From assembly GCA_963795805.1 (NCBI GenBank), contig CAWCIV010000004.1, positions 682,001 through 746,000 on the forward strand: DNA of 64,000 bases, written 5' to 3'. The notes under the pieces were generated by a model. That model was not told where the DNA came from. It searched no databases and saw nothing but the letters and a program-made list of their open reading frames with translations. Below, in pieces: positions 16,327 to 24,008 of this stretch. Each line of letters begins with the position of its first letter. The stretch's first letter is position 1. Position numbers and translations under genes: made by a program. The DNA comes from JALYYC01 sp963795805. GTDB lineage: Bacteria > Chloroflexota > Dormibacteria > CF-121.

Positions 16327-16932
16327 TCACGCTCCTTTCATGTGGTTTTCCTGTTTTTTCGCCAGGTCGATCGCCTGTTGCTGGGTGATATCGCCGTCAA
16401 AACCTTCGACGGTGATCGACGCCGTCGCGTTGCGGTCGCGCCAGGCAATGCGGAAGAAGCGGAGCGTCCGGCCACCGGGCTGCGTGAACGTGATTCCTCT
16501 TGAGTCCTGCGCCAGCCCGGCCACGCCGAACGTCTTCTGATCCCCACCGTTGTTGGCGGAAAGCTGTGCGACGTAGGCGGCAAAGTCGGACTTCGCGCCG
16601 TCGGAGGCCTTAAAAAGATCGGCGCGCGATTCAACCAGCAACGGCCCCTTTCTTGCGGCCGAATCCGTTGGGCGGAGGCGAACGATCCAACCGCCCTCCC
16701 GCCCAAATCGAGCAGGGTCGGCGCGGTTTGTTCCCTCGTTGTCGAGCCGCACCTGCGTCCCGTTTTCGAAGGCCGTAAACCCAGGCGTGTCCGACGCCGT
16801 CAATACCAATTGGCTCAGCTTGCTCGCCCCAATCGTTGATCCGCTATCGCAGGCCGCCAGAAGAACGCTCGCCAACGCCACGAACGCCGTCAATGCGCGA
16901 AAGGGTGCCCGACGTCGGGCACCCTCCATCAC
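16327..16932 (-). CDS. lipoprotein of unknown function
   Basis: A 201-residue protein with a basic N-terminus (MMEGARRRAPFR), a hydrophobic segment and a lipobox LLAAC, giving a lipid-anchored protein. The mature domain (about 30-201) is mixed alpha/beta in character with no motif I recognise. It lies between the two beta-propeller genes on the same strand, 80 bases upstream of one and 12 bases downstream of the other, suggesting a shared surface function. A perfect 22-base palindrome spans its second to ninth codons. Confidence 0.7.
   Translation of the reverse strand: MMEGARRRAPFRALTAFVALASVLLAACDSGSTIGASKLSQLVLTASDTPGFTAFENGTQVRLDNEGTNRADPARFGREGGWIVRLRPTDSAARKGPLLVESRADLFKASDGAKSDFAAYVAQLSANNGGDQKTFGVAGLAQDSRGITFTQPGGRTLRFFRIAWRDRNATASITVEGFDGDITQQQAIDLAKKQENHMKGA
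16903..16924. repeat. perfect 22-base palindrome at the start of the lipoprotein gene
   Basis: The arm GGGTGCCCGAC is followed immediately by its exact reverse complement. On the minus strand it lies 20 bases after the stop codon of the beta-propeller gene at 16945 and is followed by a short T run (CCCTTTCG). It may be a weak terminator or attenuator for the upstream gene, or a fold that hides the start of the lipoprotein gene. Confidence 0.6.
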
Positions 16933-16944
16933 GATGTCTGTCAG

Positions 16945-19128
16945 CTAGCCGCCGCTCTGGTCGCCGCCATGGCCATGCTCGCTTCCGATCTGGCCTGTTT
17001 GTAGTTCTCCCCGACCGTTCGGCAAAGCCGTGTTGGTCGTGAAGACGTCCTCATCGCGCTTAACGCCGTTCAGCGGATACGGGTTCGCGTTGCGGGTATC
17101 CGACCAGATCGGGTGGGCATCGATGCCCCTGTTGATCGTCAGCCCGCTGTAGTCGCCATTGAACCCTGTCTGGGCGCCATCCGGTGGCGGGAAGACAGGC
17201 GAAAGAATCTTGAAGTTGTAGGGTGTCTGGCTGTCCGTACCGCCGGCGAGGACATAGTCGGAGTTGTTCGCGCCCACGCCGGGCTGGCATCCTGTGCCCG
17301 TTCCACCCTGGTCAGCGCCACAAGGGGCAAATCCGGCAGCCGGTGTCGCGTTTTCGCCCGGAACCCGTGCGGTCCGGTAGTAGCTGACGCCGACGCGGTC
17401 ATTGCTGCCGTTGCCGTTCTCGCCTCCGTTCGACTTCGCGCTCTTGTCGCCGCCTTCTCCGGAGTTGTTCGGAGACTGCTCGACGGCCGGGAAGTAGTGG
17501 TCAAGTCCGGTGTCGGGGTTTACGGTCCGAACGGCACCCCACGTCAGCCCGCCATCGGTCGACTCGGTCACCTGGATGCTGAATTCCTTGGCCCCGTTGT
17601 CTCGGCGCTGGTAGTCCTGCCAGGTTGTGTACAGATGGTTGTTCTGCGTGTTCTTGGTGATGATCGGGAAGTCGTTGGTCCGGATGAACGCACCCGGAAT
17701 GCACTCCTCGGGCCCGCGCCCGAAGTCGCAGGTCGGCTCGCCGAACGACTGATCGCTACCAACGAAGGAGGGCGCCGCGCAGTTCAGATGCGCCGTGCCA
17801 GCCGGGGAGCTCCCCGTTGGCTTGCAGTGAACGCCCAGTGTCTGCGCGTTAGGATTGCCGGCCCCCGTGTTGCCGTTGTTGAAGACCACCTGCAGATCCC
17901 CATTGGGCAATGCGGTCGGGTAAGAGCCCTGGTCGAAGTTGCAGGCGTGCGGGTTGGCCTGCGGGTCCAGGGCATCGCCGAAGAAGCACAGGGTGTCGGA
18001 TGTTCCACTGATGATCTCCGGCGTCGACCAGTGCCGGGCTCCGTCGGTCGACATGGAACCGTAGATCGGCGACTCGCACTGTGTACCGCCGGCCACGCAG
18101 CGCGGATCGAACTTGAAGACCGTCCAGGTCACGTAAACGTTATCGCGATTCGGGCTGTTCGGATTCTTGTCGGCCACGATCATGTTCTTGTCGTGGGCGA
18201 TGGCCGGGCTGTTGTCTTCCGCCACCACGAATGGCCGGCTGAAGCTGCTGAGGTTATAGAAGAACGAGCCCTGGGCGCTTGCCGGTGATTGCGTAACGTA
18301 GATCAGGCCGGCATTGGAGGCGACGTCGAATGCGACGCAACTGAAGTAGCTGTTCCCGCGTGAGTCGAACGCCAACGCAGGATCGCTGCCGGCGTCGTAC
18401 GTGTGAAGCGTGCCCGGACCGCCGGCGATGGTATGGCGGTTCGGGTCTGCCGCAGTAGGCTCTTCGGCCGCGGGGTTGTTGAGTTTCTGCCGGAACGGCG
18501 GCAACTGGTCTCCCCAGTGCTGACCGTTGTCAATCGACCAGTCGATGCCGCACTGGTTAAAGCCCACGCGACTGTCGTTCTGGCCGGCAAGCAGGTTATT
18601 CGGGTTCGCTGGGTTGTAGGCGATCATCTCCTCCGCCTGGCGGCGGTAGGTGCAGTCCTGGTTCACCCGGACGTTGTTTTTGGCATTATTCCCTTCGGAA
18701 CCGTCCTGGGTGCCGGTGCGACGGCTACAACCGATCGTCCCTAGCGACATCCCCAGCGTCCCTGACCGATCGCCGGACCCGTTCGCATTGCCGTTGATCT
18801 GCGCCGGTTGGACAGCGCCGGCCGCGCCGGCCGCCGGCGTCCCGGTATCGCCCGCCGTGTCGCGATCTGGCCCAAGCGCGCCCTTGGCCGCGTCGAGGAT
18901 GCCACCGGACAGGAAGGGCAGGGTCCGATACGTCTGAACCGCTGCTCGCGACTGAACCCCTCCCGATGTGGTTCCGACTGGAATACGGGGAGCTCGAAGC
19001 TCGCCTTTTGCGGCCCGAACCAGCGGGCTGTCCTGAGCTGCTGCCGGCAACGATGACGTCGTCGCGGTGAACGCGCTGGCGGCGACGGCCAGAAGGCCAA
19101 AAAGGGTGACGGTTCTGCGTGTGCGCAA
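16945..19128 (-). CDS. secreted beta-propeller protein, paralogue of 13919-16246
   Basis: A 727-residue exported protein. Start taken as TTG at 19128 because GGGAGGGAG (19131-19139) precedes it and a typical signal peptide follows (RTRRTV, hydrophobic stretch, PAAAQ). An in-frame extension to 19248 has no such support. Asp-box-like turns (WSIDNGQHW, MSTDGARHW, ESTDGGLTW) indicate a sialidase-type propeller. Many paired Cys residues suggest disulfides. The C-terminus (GDYSGLT, WSDTRN, DEDVFTT) parallels the paralogue. No catalytic motif is evident. A ligand- or surface-binding role is an inference. Confidence 0.75.
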   Translation of the reverse strand: MRTRRTVTLFGLLAVAASAFTATTSSLPAAAQDSPLVRAAKGELRAPRIPVGTTSGGVQSRAAVQTYRTLPFLSGGILDAAKGALGPDRDTAGDTGTPAAGAAGAVQPAQINGNANGSGDRSGTLGMSLGTIGCSRRTGTQDGSEGNNAKNNVRVNQDCTYRRQAEEMIAYNPANPNNLLAGQNDSRVGFNQCGIDWSIDNGQHWGDQLPPFRQKLNNPAAEEPTAADPNRHTIAGGPGTLHTYDAGSDPALAFDSRGNSYFSCVAFDVASNAGLIYVTQSPASAQGSFFYNLSSFSRPFVVAEDNSPAIAHDKNMIVADKNPNSPNRDNVYVTWTVFKFDPRCVAGGTQCESPIYGSMSTDGARHWSTPEIISGTSDTLCFFGDALDPQANPHACNFDQGSYPTALPNGDLQVVFNNGNTGAGNPNAQTLGVHCKPTGSSPAGTAHLNCAAPSFVGSDQSFGEPTCDFGRGPEECIPGAFIRTNDFPIITKNTQNNHLYTTWQDYQRRDNGAKEFSIQVTESTDGGLTWGAVRTVNPDTGLDHYFPAVEQSPNNSGEGGDKSAKSNGGENGNGSNDRVGVSYYRTARVPGENATPAAGFAPCGADQGGTGTGCQPGVGANNSDYVLAGGTDSQTPYNFKILSPVFPPPDGAQTGFNGDYSGLTINRGIDAHPIWSDTRNANPYPLNGVKRDEDVFTTNTALPNGRGELQTGQIGSEHGHGGDQSGG

Positions 19129-19265
19129 AGGCTCCCTCCCAAAGGATTGATGGCGCCGGCCGCGCCGGCCCGATTGATCTCCGAAGGCATGAAAAAACGG
19201 CAGCGTTGGACCGCCTCGCCGGGGCGTCTGGCTAATTTCCCTCCCCAAGGAAAAAACGATGATCG

Positions 19266-19303
19266 GTTAACCCATGTTAAAAACGAACCCGTTCATAGTG
19301 AAC
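19266..19303. promoter_or_regulatory. repeat elements in the region upstream of the beta-propeller gene
   Basis: In the 224-base gap 19129-19352, GTTAA occurs twice with a 10-base period (19266-19270 and 19276-19280), and GTTCA-TAG-TGAAC (19291-19303) forms a perfect inverted repeat. The stretch is AT-richer than its surroundings. It is likely the promoter and operator region of the minus-strand gene starting at 19128. No regulator can be named. Confidence 0.35.
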
Positions 19304-19352
19304 TTCTGACACGGCCAATGTCAATACCTCGGGAAGCTCAGTTTTTGCCGAC

Positions 19353-20121
19353 TTACGGCTGCAGCCTCCAGTCCTTGAGCGCGTCGATCGCCGTGTAGGC
19401 AGTCAGGTCATAGCGGATCGGCGTGATCGACACATACCCCTGGCTCACCACGGCCGCGTCCGCCTCGTCGTCCAGCTCCTGGAGCTTGAAGGTTCCGTCC
19501 AGCCAGTAGTAGGTCTGGTTGCGGGGGTCGGTCCGTTTCTCGAAGCGCTCCTCCACCCGGGAGTCGCCCTGCCGGGTGATCGTGACGCCCTTGATCTTGT
19601 CCTCCGGGATGTTCGGGACGTTGACGTTGAGCAGGGTCTTGTCGGGCAGCCCCTTCGCCAGCACCGCCAGCGCCAGTTTGCGGGTGAAGCGCGCCGCATA
19701 GGTGAAGTCCGGATGCGTGAAGGTCGAGAGCGACATCGCGATCGACGGGATACCGAGGATCCTGGCCTCGGTCGCGGCGCTCACGGTTCCGGAGTAGATC
19801 ACGTTGGTGCCCGGTATTCGATCCCAGGTTGATGCCGGAGACGACCAGGTCTGGTGGCCGGGGAAGGATGGCGCGGACCGCGATCTTGACGCAGTCCGCC
19901 GGCATGCCGTTGACGGCATAGCCGAACCGGACGTTCCGACGCACGACCTCTTTCGTGCGCAGGGGGAGGAGCAGCGTGATGGCGTGCCCGACGGCGCTCC
20001 GCTCGGCGTCGGGCGCCACCACCTCAACGTCGGCGATCTTGCGCAACTCCTGCCAGGCGGCCAGGATGCCCTGGGCGTAGATGCCGTCGTCGTTCGTCAG
20101 CAGGATCAGCGGCTTGGCCAT
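19353..20121 (-). CDS. surE: SurE 5'-nucleotidase, split by one frameshift
   Basis: Survival protein SurE, a metal-dependent nucleoside monophosphatase. The N-terminal part, LLTNDDGIYAQG, contains the metal-binding Asp pair, then APDAERSAVGH and VSGINLGSNTG. The reading frame then changes at a GGG run (about 19810-19812), and the other frame continues TNVIYSGTVSAATEA to the C-terminus, WRLQP. Removing one G restores a full-length protein of about 255 residues. Because this is a homopolymer in a conserved housekeeping gene inside a cluster of similar indels, I read it as sequence error. It begins with ATG at 20121, divergent from the zinc-ribbon gene. Confidence 0.88.
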
Positions 20122-20152
20122 ATTCGGCGGAAATCATCCGCCGAGCCCAGCC

Positions 20153-20158
20153 TATACT
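20153..20158 (+). promoter_or_regulatory. -10 box before the zinc-ribbon gene (TATACT)
   Basis: TATACT lies about 45 bases before the GTG start at 20204, which has its own Shine-Dalgarno (GGAGGA, 20190-20195). It is a leadered transcript. Confidence 0.4.
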
Positions 20159-20203
20159 GGACGGCGAAGTCTCCGGTGGCCCGCCGAGCGGAGGACACTG
20201 TCC

Positions 20204-20548
20204 GTGGAAGACCCGATCCTCGACTTTTTACGGTCGCAAGCCCGAAATTACCGCTGCCGAGTCTGTGGCAGCAACCACAAGGGCTCGCAGCTCCGCAAGA
20301 TCGGCAACCATAACAACAAGCTGATCGTGCAGGTCACCTGCGGCCGCTGCCGCGACTCCTTCTTTCTCCACGTCGAGTTCGCCGGCAACATCGTGAACGC
20401 CGTCGAAGAAGTAACCCGGGTGGCCGCCCCGTCTCCCCGCGACACCGACGAGATCGAGGGCGAACCGCTGACGCACGACGAGGTGCTGGACGCGCACCAG
20501 CGGCTGGCCGCCTTCAAGGGGAAGCTGACCGACCTCCTGAACGGCTGA
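20204..20548 (+). CDS. small zinc-ribbon protein, function unknown
   Basis: A 114-residue cytoplasmic protein. Cys18/Cys21 (YRCRVCGSN) and Cys46/Cys49 (VTCGRCRDS) form a four-Cys zinc ribbon. The C-terminal half is acidic and ends in a predicted helix (DEVLDAHQRLAAFKGKL). GTG start chosen for its GGAGGA site eight bases upstream and because the ribbon fold begins near it. It lies between divergent surE and convergent flavin reductase. A DNA- or RNA-binding role is possible but not shown. Confidence 0.75.
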   Translation: MEDPILDFLRSQARNYRCRVCGSNHKGSQLRKIGNHNNKLIVQVTCGRCRDSFFLHVEFAGNIVNAVEEVTRVAAPSPRDTDEIEGEPLTHDEVLDAHQRLAAFKGKLTDLLNG

Positions 20549-20555
20549 GGCGCGC

Positions 20556-21047
20556 CTAACCCTTCAGGCGCCGGTACCCGCCGCGATAGAAGATCAACGG
20601 GTCGTCTTCGGTCAGCACCTCGACCGCGATCACCTCGCCCACAACCACCGTGTGATCCCCGGCCTCGTGTCTTCCGTGCACCCGCGCCTCCAGGTAGGCC
20701 GTCGCCTCGAGCAGAATCGGTGATCCGGTCACACCCAGGCGGTAGCTGCCCTCCCGGAATTCGGGCCCTTCCAGCCGCGCGTTGTCGGCAAAGAAGCGCG
20801 AGGTCGCCTCTCCGCGCTCGCTCAGGACGTTGACCGCGAAGGTCCCGGTTTCGCCAAGCAGGCGGTGCATCAGGGTCGAACGCTCGACGCAGGCCAGGAT
20901 CAGCAACGGATCCAGGGACACCGAGGCGAAGGCGCTCACCGTCATGCCGTGGAGGCCTTCGCGGCCTGCCGTGGTCATGATCGTGACCCCGCTGGCGAAA
21001 TGGCCCATCGCATATCGAAACGAGGCCTTACCCACCGCGTCCAGCAC
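20556..21047 (-). CDS. flavin reductase-like FMN-binding protein
   Basis: A 163-residue protein of the flavin reductase-like split-barrel family. Blocks FRYAMGHFASGVTIMTT, GMTVSAFASVSLDPLLILACV and FAVNVLSE are typical of the small flavin-donating component of two-component monooxygenases and of nitrilotriacetate monooxygenase component B-type proteins. It would supply reduced FMN to a partner oxygenase, none of which is adjacent. GTG start at 21047 with TAATCT on the minus strand six bases upstream and no Shine-Dalgarno: a leaderless arrangement. Confidence 0.88.
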   Translation of the reverse strand: MLDAVGKASFRYAMGHFASGVTIMTTAGREGLHGMTVSAFASVSLDPLLILACVERSTLMHRLLGETGTFAVNVLSERGEATSRFFADNARLEGPEFREGSYRLGVTGSPILLEATAYLEARVHGRHEAGDHTVVVGEVIAVEVLTEDDPLIFYRGGYRRLKG

Positions 21048-21053
21048 CAGGGA

Positions 21054-21059
21054 AGATTA
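21054..21059 (-). promoter_or_regulatory. -10 box of the flavin reductase gene (TAATCT), leaderless
   Basis: TAATCT on the minus strand ends six bases before the GTG start at 21047. No ribosome binding site is present. Confidence 0.45.
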
Positions 21060-21088
21060 CGAGAAGGCCGTTGGGGGCCCGCCTGGGC

Positions 21089-21094
21089 TATACT
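21089..21094 (+). promoter_or_regulatory. -10 box of the rrf2-suf operon (TATACT)
   Basis: TATACT is 31 bases before the rrf2 ATG at 21126. The perfect dyad 21102-21120 lies between box and start, where a bound repressor would block transcription. Confidence 0.5.
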
Positions 21095-21101
21095 CAGGAT
21101 A

Positions 21102-21120
21102 TCCGACCTCTCCGGTCGGA
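21102..21120. promoter_or_regulatory. putative operator of the Rrf2-family regulator
   Basis: Seven-base arms TCCGACC and GGTCGGA are exact reverse complements separated by five bases. The centre is 17 bases downstream of the -10 box, and the right arm overlaps the short GGAGA that precedes the ATG. Autoregulation by the Fe-S-sensing Rrf2 protein encoded next is the simplest reading. Confidence 0.55.
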
Positions 21121-21125
21121 GATTC

Positions 21126-21552
21126 ATGAGATTTTCAACCCGTTCTGAATACGGCATCCGGGTCATGGTGCGCCTCGGGCGCTCGTACGGCCTGGGGCCG
21201 GTCGCGCTCGCCGACCTGGCGCGCCAGGAAGACCTGCCGCTGCCGTACCTGGAGCAGATCGCGGCGCAGCTTCGCCGCGCCGGCCTGGTGAGCAGCCGGA
21301 TGGGGGTCAAGGGTGGCTACGCGCTCGCCCGGAGTCCGAAGACCGTCTCCATGGCCGACATCGTGCGTAGCCTGGAGGGCTCGCTGGCGCCGGTCAGCTG
21401 CCTCGCCGAAGGTGGCGGTCCCGGTGAGTGCACCCATGCCGACACGCCCATGTTCCGCCCACGCCTTCTGGGAGCAGCTGCAGGGCACCATCACCGCCAC
21501 CCTGCAAGCGGTCAGCGTCGCCGACCTGATGAAGGAGGCGCAGCCGGCATGA
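21126..21552 (+). CDS. Rrf2-family (IscR/SufR-like) regulator, split by a frameshift
   Basis: Winged-helix regulator of the SUF operon. The N-terminus MRFSTRSEYGIRVMVRLG and the helix-turn-helix region EDLPLPYLEQIAAQLRRAGL, then SRMGVKGGYALAR, are typical. The cluster-binding loop begins SCLAEGG and ECTHADT. After that the frame breaks (about 21446-21451), and the expected C-terminus CSAHAFWEQLQG...DLMKEAQPA continues in another frame to the stop at 21552. The corrected protein is about 141 residues with Cys residues suited to an Fe-S cluster. The stop overlaps the sufS ATG (ATGA). It probably senses Fe-S status and represses this operon. Confidence 0.85.
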
Positions 21553-22784
21553 TCCAGACCCGGGCCATCGATGTCGAAGCGGTGCGAGGGGACTTCCCGA
21601 TCCTGCGGCGTCGCTTCAACGACAAGCCGCTGGTGTATCTGGACAGCGCCGCCACCTCGCAGAAGCCCGAATCCGTGATCGCCGCCATGGACGACTACTA
21701 CCGCCACCACAACGCCAACCCGCACCGCGGGGTCTACGCGCTCAGCGAGGAGGCTACCGCCGCCTACGAGTCGGCGCGTCAGCGCGTTGCCACCTTCATC
21801 AACGCGGCCAGTGTCAAGGAAGTCATCTTTACCCGGAATACCACCGAGGCGATCAACCTCGTCCGCTACAGCTGGGGCCGGGCGAATGTCCGCAAAGGCG
21901 ATCGGATCCTCCTCACCGAGATGGAGCACCACAGCAACCTCGTGCCCTGGCAGCTGCTGGCACAGGAAGTCGGTGCCAGCCTCGAGTTCCTCTGCATCGA
22001 CGATCGCGGGCTGTTGCAGCTGGACCAGCTCGACGCCAAGCTCGCCGGTGTTCGACTCCTGGCGCTGACGCACCAGTCCAATACCCTCGGAACGATCAAC
22101 CCGATCAAGGCGATCACCGAGGCGGCCCACCGGGCCGGGGCGCTGGTGCTGGTGGACGGGGCGCAGGCCGTTCCCCACCTGCCGGTCGACGTCCGCAACC
22201 TGGGCGTCGACTTCTACGCCTTCTCCGGTCACAAGATGTGCGGCCCGACAGGGATCGGCGTCCTCTGGGCGCGGCGCGCCCTGCTCGAGGCGATGCCGCC
22301 CTTCCTGGGCGGCGGCGACATGATCCGCCGGGTGAAGCTGACCGAGGCGACCTGGAACGAGCTTCCCTGGAAGTTCGAAGCCGGCACGCCGAGCGTCGCC
22401 GAGGGCGTCGGCCTGGGGGCCGCCGTTGACTACCTGGGCCAGTTCGGGATGGACGGGGTTCGGGCACACGAGCGGACGCTCGTCGACTATGCCCTCGAGA
22501 AGCTGCAGGAAATCCCGGAGATCACGATCTACGGCCCGGCCGACTCGGAGATCCACGGGGGCTCGGTTTCCTTCACCCTCCCGACGATCCACCCGCATGA
22601 TCTCGCCACCCTCGTCGATCGGGAGGGGATAGCCGTTCGCGCCGGCCACCACTGCACCCAGCCCCTGATGGATCGCCTCGGAGTCGCCGCCACTACGCGG
22701 GCGAGCTTCTACATCTACAACCGCCAGGACGAAGTCGACCAGCTCGTCCATGCAATACAGAAAGCGCAGCAGGTGTTCAGGTAA
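21549..22784 (+). CDS. sufS: SufS-type cysteine desulfurase
   Basis: PLP enzyme of 411 residues that removes sulfur from cysteine for Fe-S cluster assembly. Conserved blocks: LDSAATSQKPESVI, YESARQRVATF, EMEHHSNLVPWQ, LVDGAQAVPH, the PLP lysine in FSGHKMCGPTG, GTPSVAEGVG and the catalytic Cys in RAGHHCTQPLM. This is a group II enzyme, which normally passes sulfur to SufU, encoded next. It starts four bases inside the rrf2 stop (ATGA) and is followed by sufU after five bases. Confidence 0.96.
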   Translation: MIQTRAIDVEAVRGDFPILRRRFNDKPLVYLDSAATSQKPESVIAAMDDYYRHHNANPHRGVYALSEEATAAYESARQRVATFINAASVKEVIFTRNTTEAINLVRYSWGRANVRKGDRILLTEMEHHSNLVPWQLLAQEVGASLEFLCIDDRGLLQLDQLDAKLAGVRLLALTHQSNTLGTINPIKAITEAAHRAGALVLVDGAQAVPHLPVDVRNLGVDFYAFSGHKMCGPTGIGVLWARRALLEAMPPFLGGGDMIRRVKLTEATWNELPWKFEAGTPSVAEGVGLGAAVDYLGQFGMDGVRAHERTLVDYALEKLQEIPEITIYGPADSEIHGGSVSFTLPTIHPHDLATLVDREGIAVRAGHHCTQPLMDRLGVAATTRASFYIYNRQDEVDQLVHAIQKAQQVFR

Positions 22785-22789
22785 CTGGC

Positions 22790-23170
22790 ATGGATGACCT
22801 GTACCGCGAGCAGATTCTTGAGCACTATAAGAATCCCCATCACTTTGGGGAGCTCGTCGACGCCGACATCACCCAGGAGGGTGACAACCCGCTCTGTGGG
22901 GACGTCATCACGCTCTACCTCAAGCTCGACGACGGCAGGGTCGGCGACGTCCGGTTTCGCGGCCGCGGCTGCGCCATCAGCCAGGCATCGGCCTCGATGC
23001 TGACCGACATGATCGTGGGCAAGCCGGTCAACGATCTGAAGGCCTTCCCCACCAGGGACCTGCTCGAGGAGCTCGGCATCCAGATCAGCCCTGCACGGAT
23101 GAAATGCGCAACGCTGTCGGTCAATACGCTGCGGGTCGCGCTCACGGGTGAGTCTAGCGATGAAGACTGA
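22790..23170 (+). CDS. sufU: SufU sulfur-transfer protein
   Basis: A 126-residue zinc protein that accepts sulfur from SufS. It starts YREQILEHYKNPHHFG and has the three conserved Cys residues in NPLCGD, RGCAISQAS and RMKCATL. The insertion between the second and third Cys (LKAFPTRDLLEELGI) marks SufU of Gram-positive type rather than IscU. ATG at 22790 with only a few bases after the sufS stop. Confidence 0.95.
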   Translation: MDDLYREQILEHYKNPHHFGELVDADITQEGDNPLCGDVITLYLKLDDGRVGDVRFRGRGCAISQASASMLTDMIVGKPVNDLKAFPTRDLLEELGIQISPARMKCATLSVNTLRVALTGESSDED

Positions 23171-23201
23171 ATCGGATTTGAATTCAAAGGGCACGGGTAA
23201 A

Positions 23202-24008
23202 ATGGCTAACGGAATGGCAGATTTCGAGATCAAGGACCTGCATGTCAGCGTCGAAGGACGCCAGATCCTCAAGGGCGTGTCGCTCAAGGTCAACAAGGGC
23301 GAGGTGCATGCGGTCATGGGGCCGAACGGCTCCGGAAAGAGCACGCTGTCGTACACCCTGATGGGGCATCCGAACTACAAGGTGACCGGTGGCGAGGTGC
23401 TCTTCAAGGGACAGAATGTCCTCAGCCTGCAGCCGGAGGAGCGGGCCAAGCTTGGCATGTTCCTTGCCTTGCAGTACCCGATCGTGGTGCCCGGCATCAC
23501 GATGTCGAACTTCCTTCGTACGGCGATCAACGCCAAGCGAGGCTACGACGGGAAGGACAAGTCCAAGGCGATCAACGTCAAGGAGTTCCGAGCGATGCTG
23601 AAGAGCGAGATGAGCATCCTTCGAATGGACGACTCCTTTCTCGGCCGCTACGTCAACGAAGGCTTCTCCGGCGGCGAAAAGAAGCGGGCCGAGATCCTGC
23701 AGATGGCCGTCCTCAAGCCGGAGATCGCCATTCTCGACGAGACCGATTCCGGGCTGGACATCGACTCCATCAAGTTCGTCAGCGATGCGGTCAACCGGAT
23801 GCGCGGGCCGGAGCTCGGTGTCATGATCATCACCCACTACACGCGGATCCTGAAGTTCGTCAAACCCGATTACGTGCACGTGCTCGTGCACGGCGAATTC
23901 GTCCGTTCAGGCGGTCCTGAGCTGGCCGACTGGCTGGAGGCAAAAGGCTACTCGGAGTGGGTCAAGGAACCAGCAAAGGAACCGGCGACCCTGGAGGCAA
24001 AAATCTAG
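23202..24008 (+). CDS. sufC: SufC ATPase of the SUF Fe-S assembly complex
   Basis: ABC-type ATPase that drives the SufBCD scaffold. Walker A GPNGSGKST, the signature SGGEKKRAEI, Walker B AILDETDSGLD and the late His in IITHYTRIL are all present. Family alignment favours a start at or just before MADFEIKDLHVSVEG: ATG 23202 is listed and ATG 23214 is equally possible. TAAAAT (23198-23203) overlaps this region and might be an internal promoter. An in-frame upstream extension overlaps sufU and is not supported. Intact, unlike its neighbours sufB and sufD. Confidence 0.95.
   Translation: MANGMADFEIKDLHVSVEGRQILKGVSLKVNKGEVHAVMGPNGSGKSTLSYTLMGHPNYKVTGGEVLFKGQNVLSLQPEERAKLGMFLALQYPIVVPGITMSNFLRTAINAKRGYDGKDKSKAINVKEFRAMLKSEMSILRMDDSFLGRYVNEGFSGGEKKRAEILQMAVLKPEIAILDETDSGLDIDSIKFVSDAVNRMRGPELGVMIITHYTRILKFVKPDYVHVLVHGEFVRSGGPELADWLEAKGYSEWVKEPAKEPATLEAKI

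Noticed and set aside
13919..19128. Active secreted sialidases
   Set aside because: Only Asp-box repeats are visible; no FRIP motif or catalytic Arg triad could be identified by eye.
21089..21094. Leaderless start for rrf2
   Set aside because: The -10 box is 31 bases from the ATG and a dyad lies between, so this transcript has a leader.
21135..22751. 538-codon open frame opposite rrf2 and sufS
   Set aside because: Antisense shadow of conserved genes; no recognisable motif.
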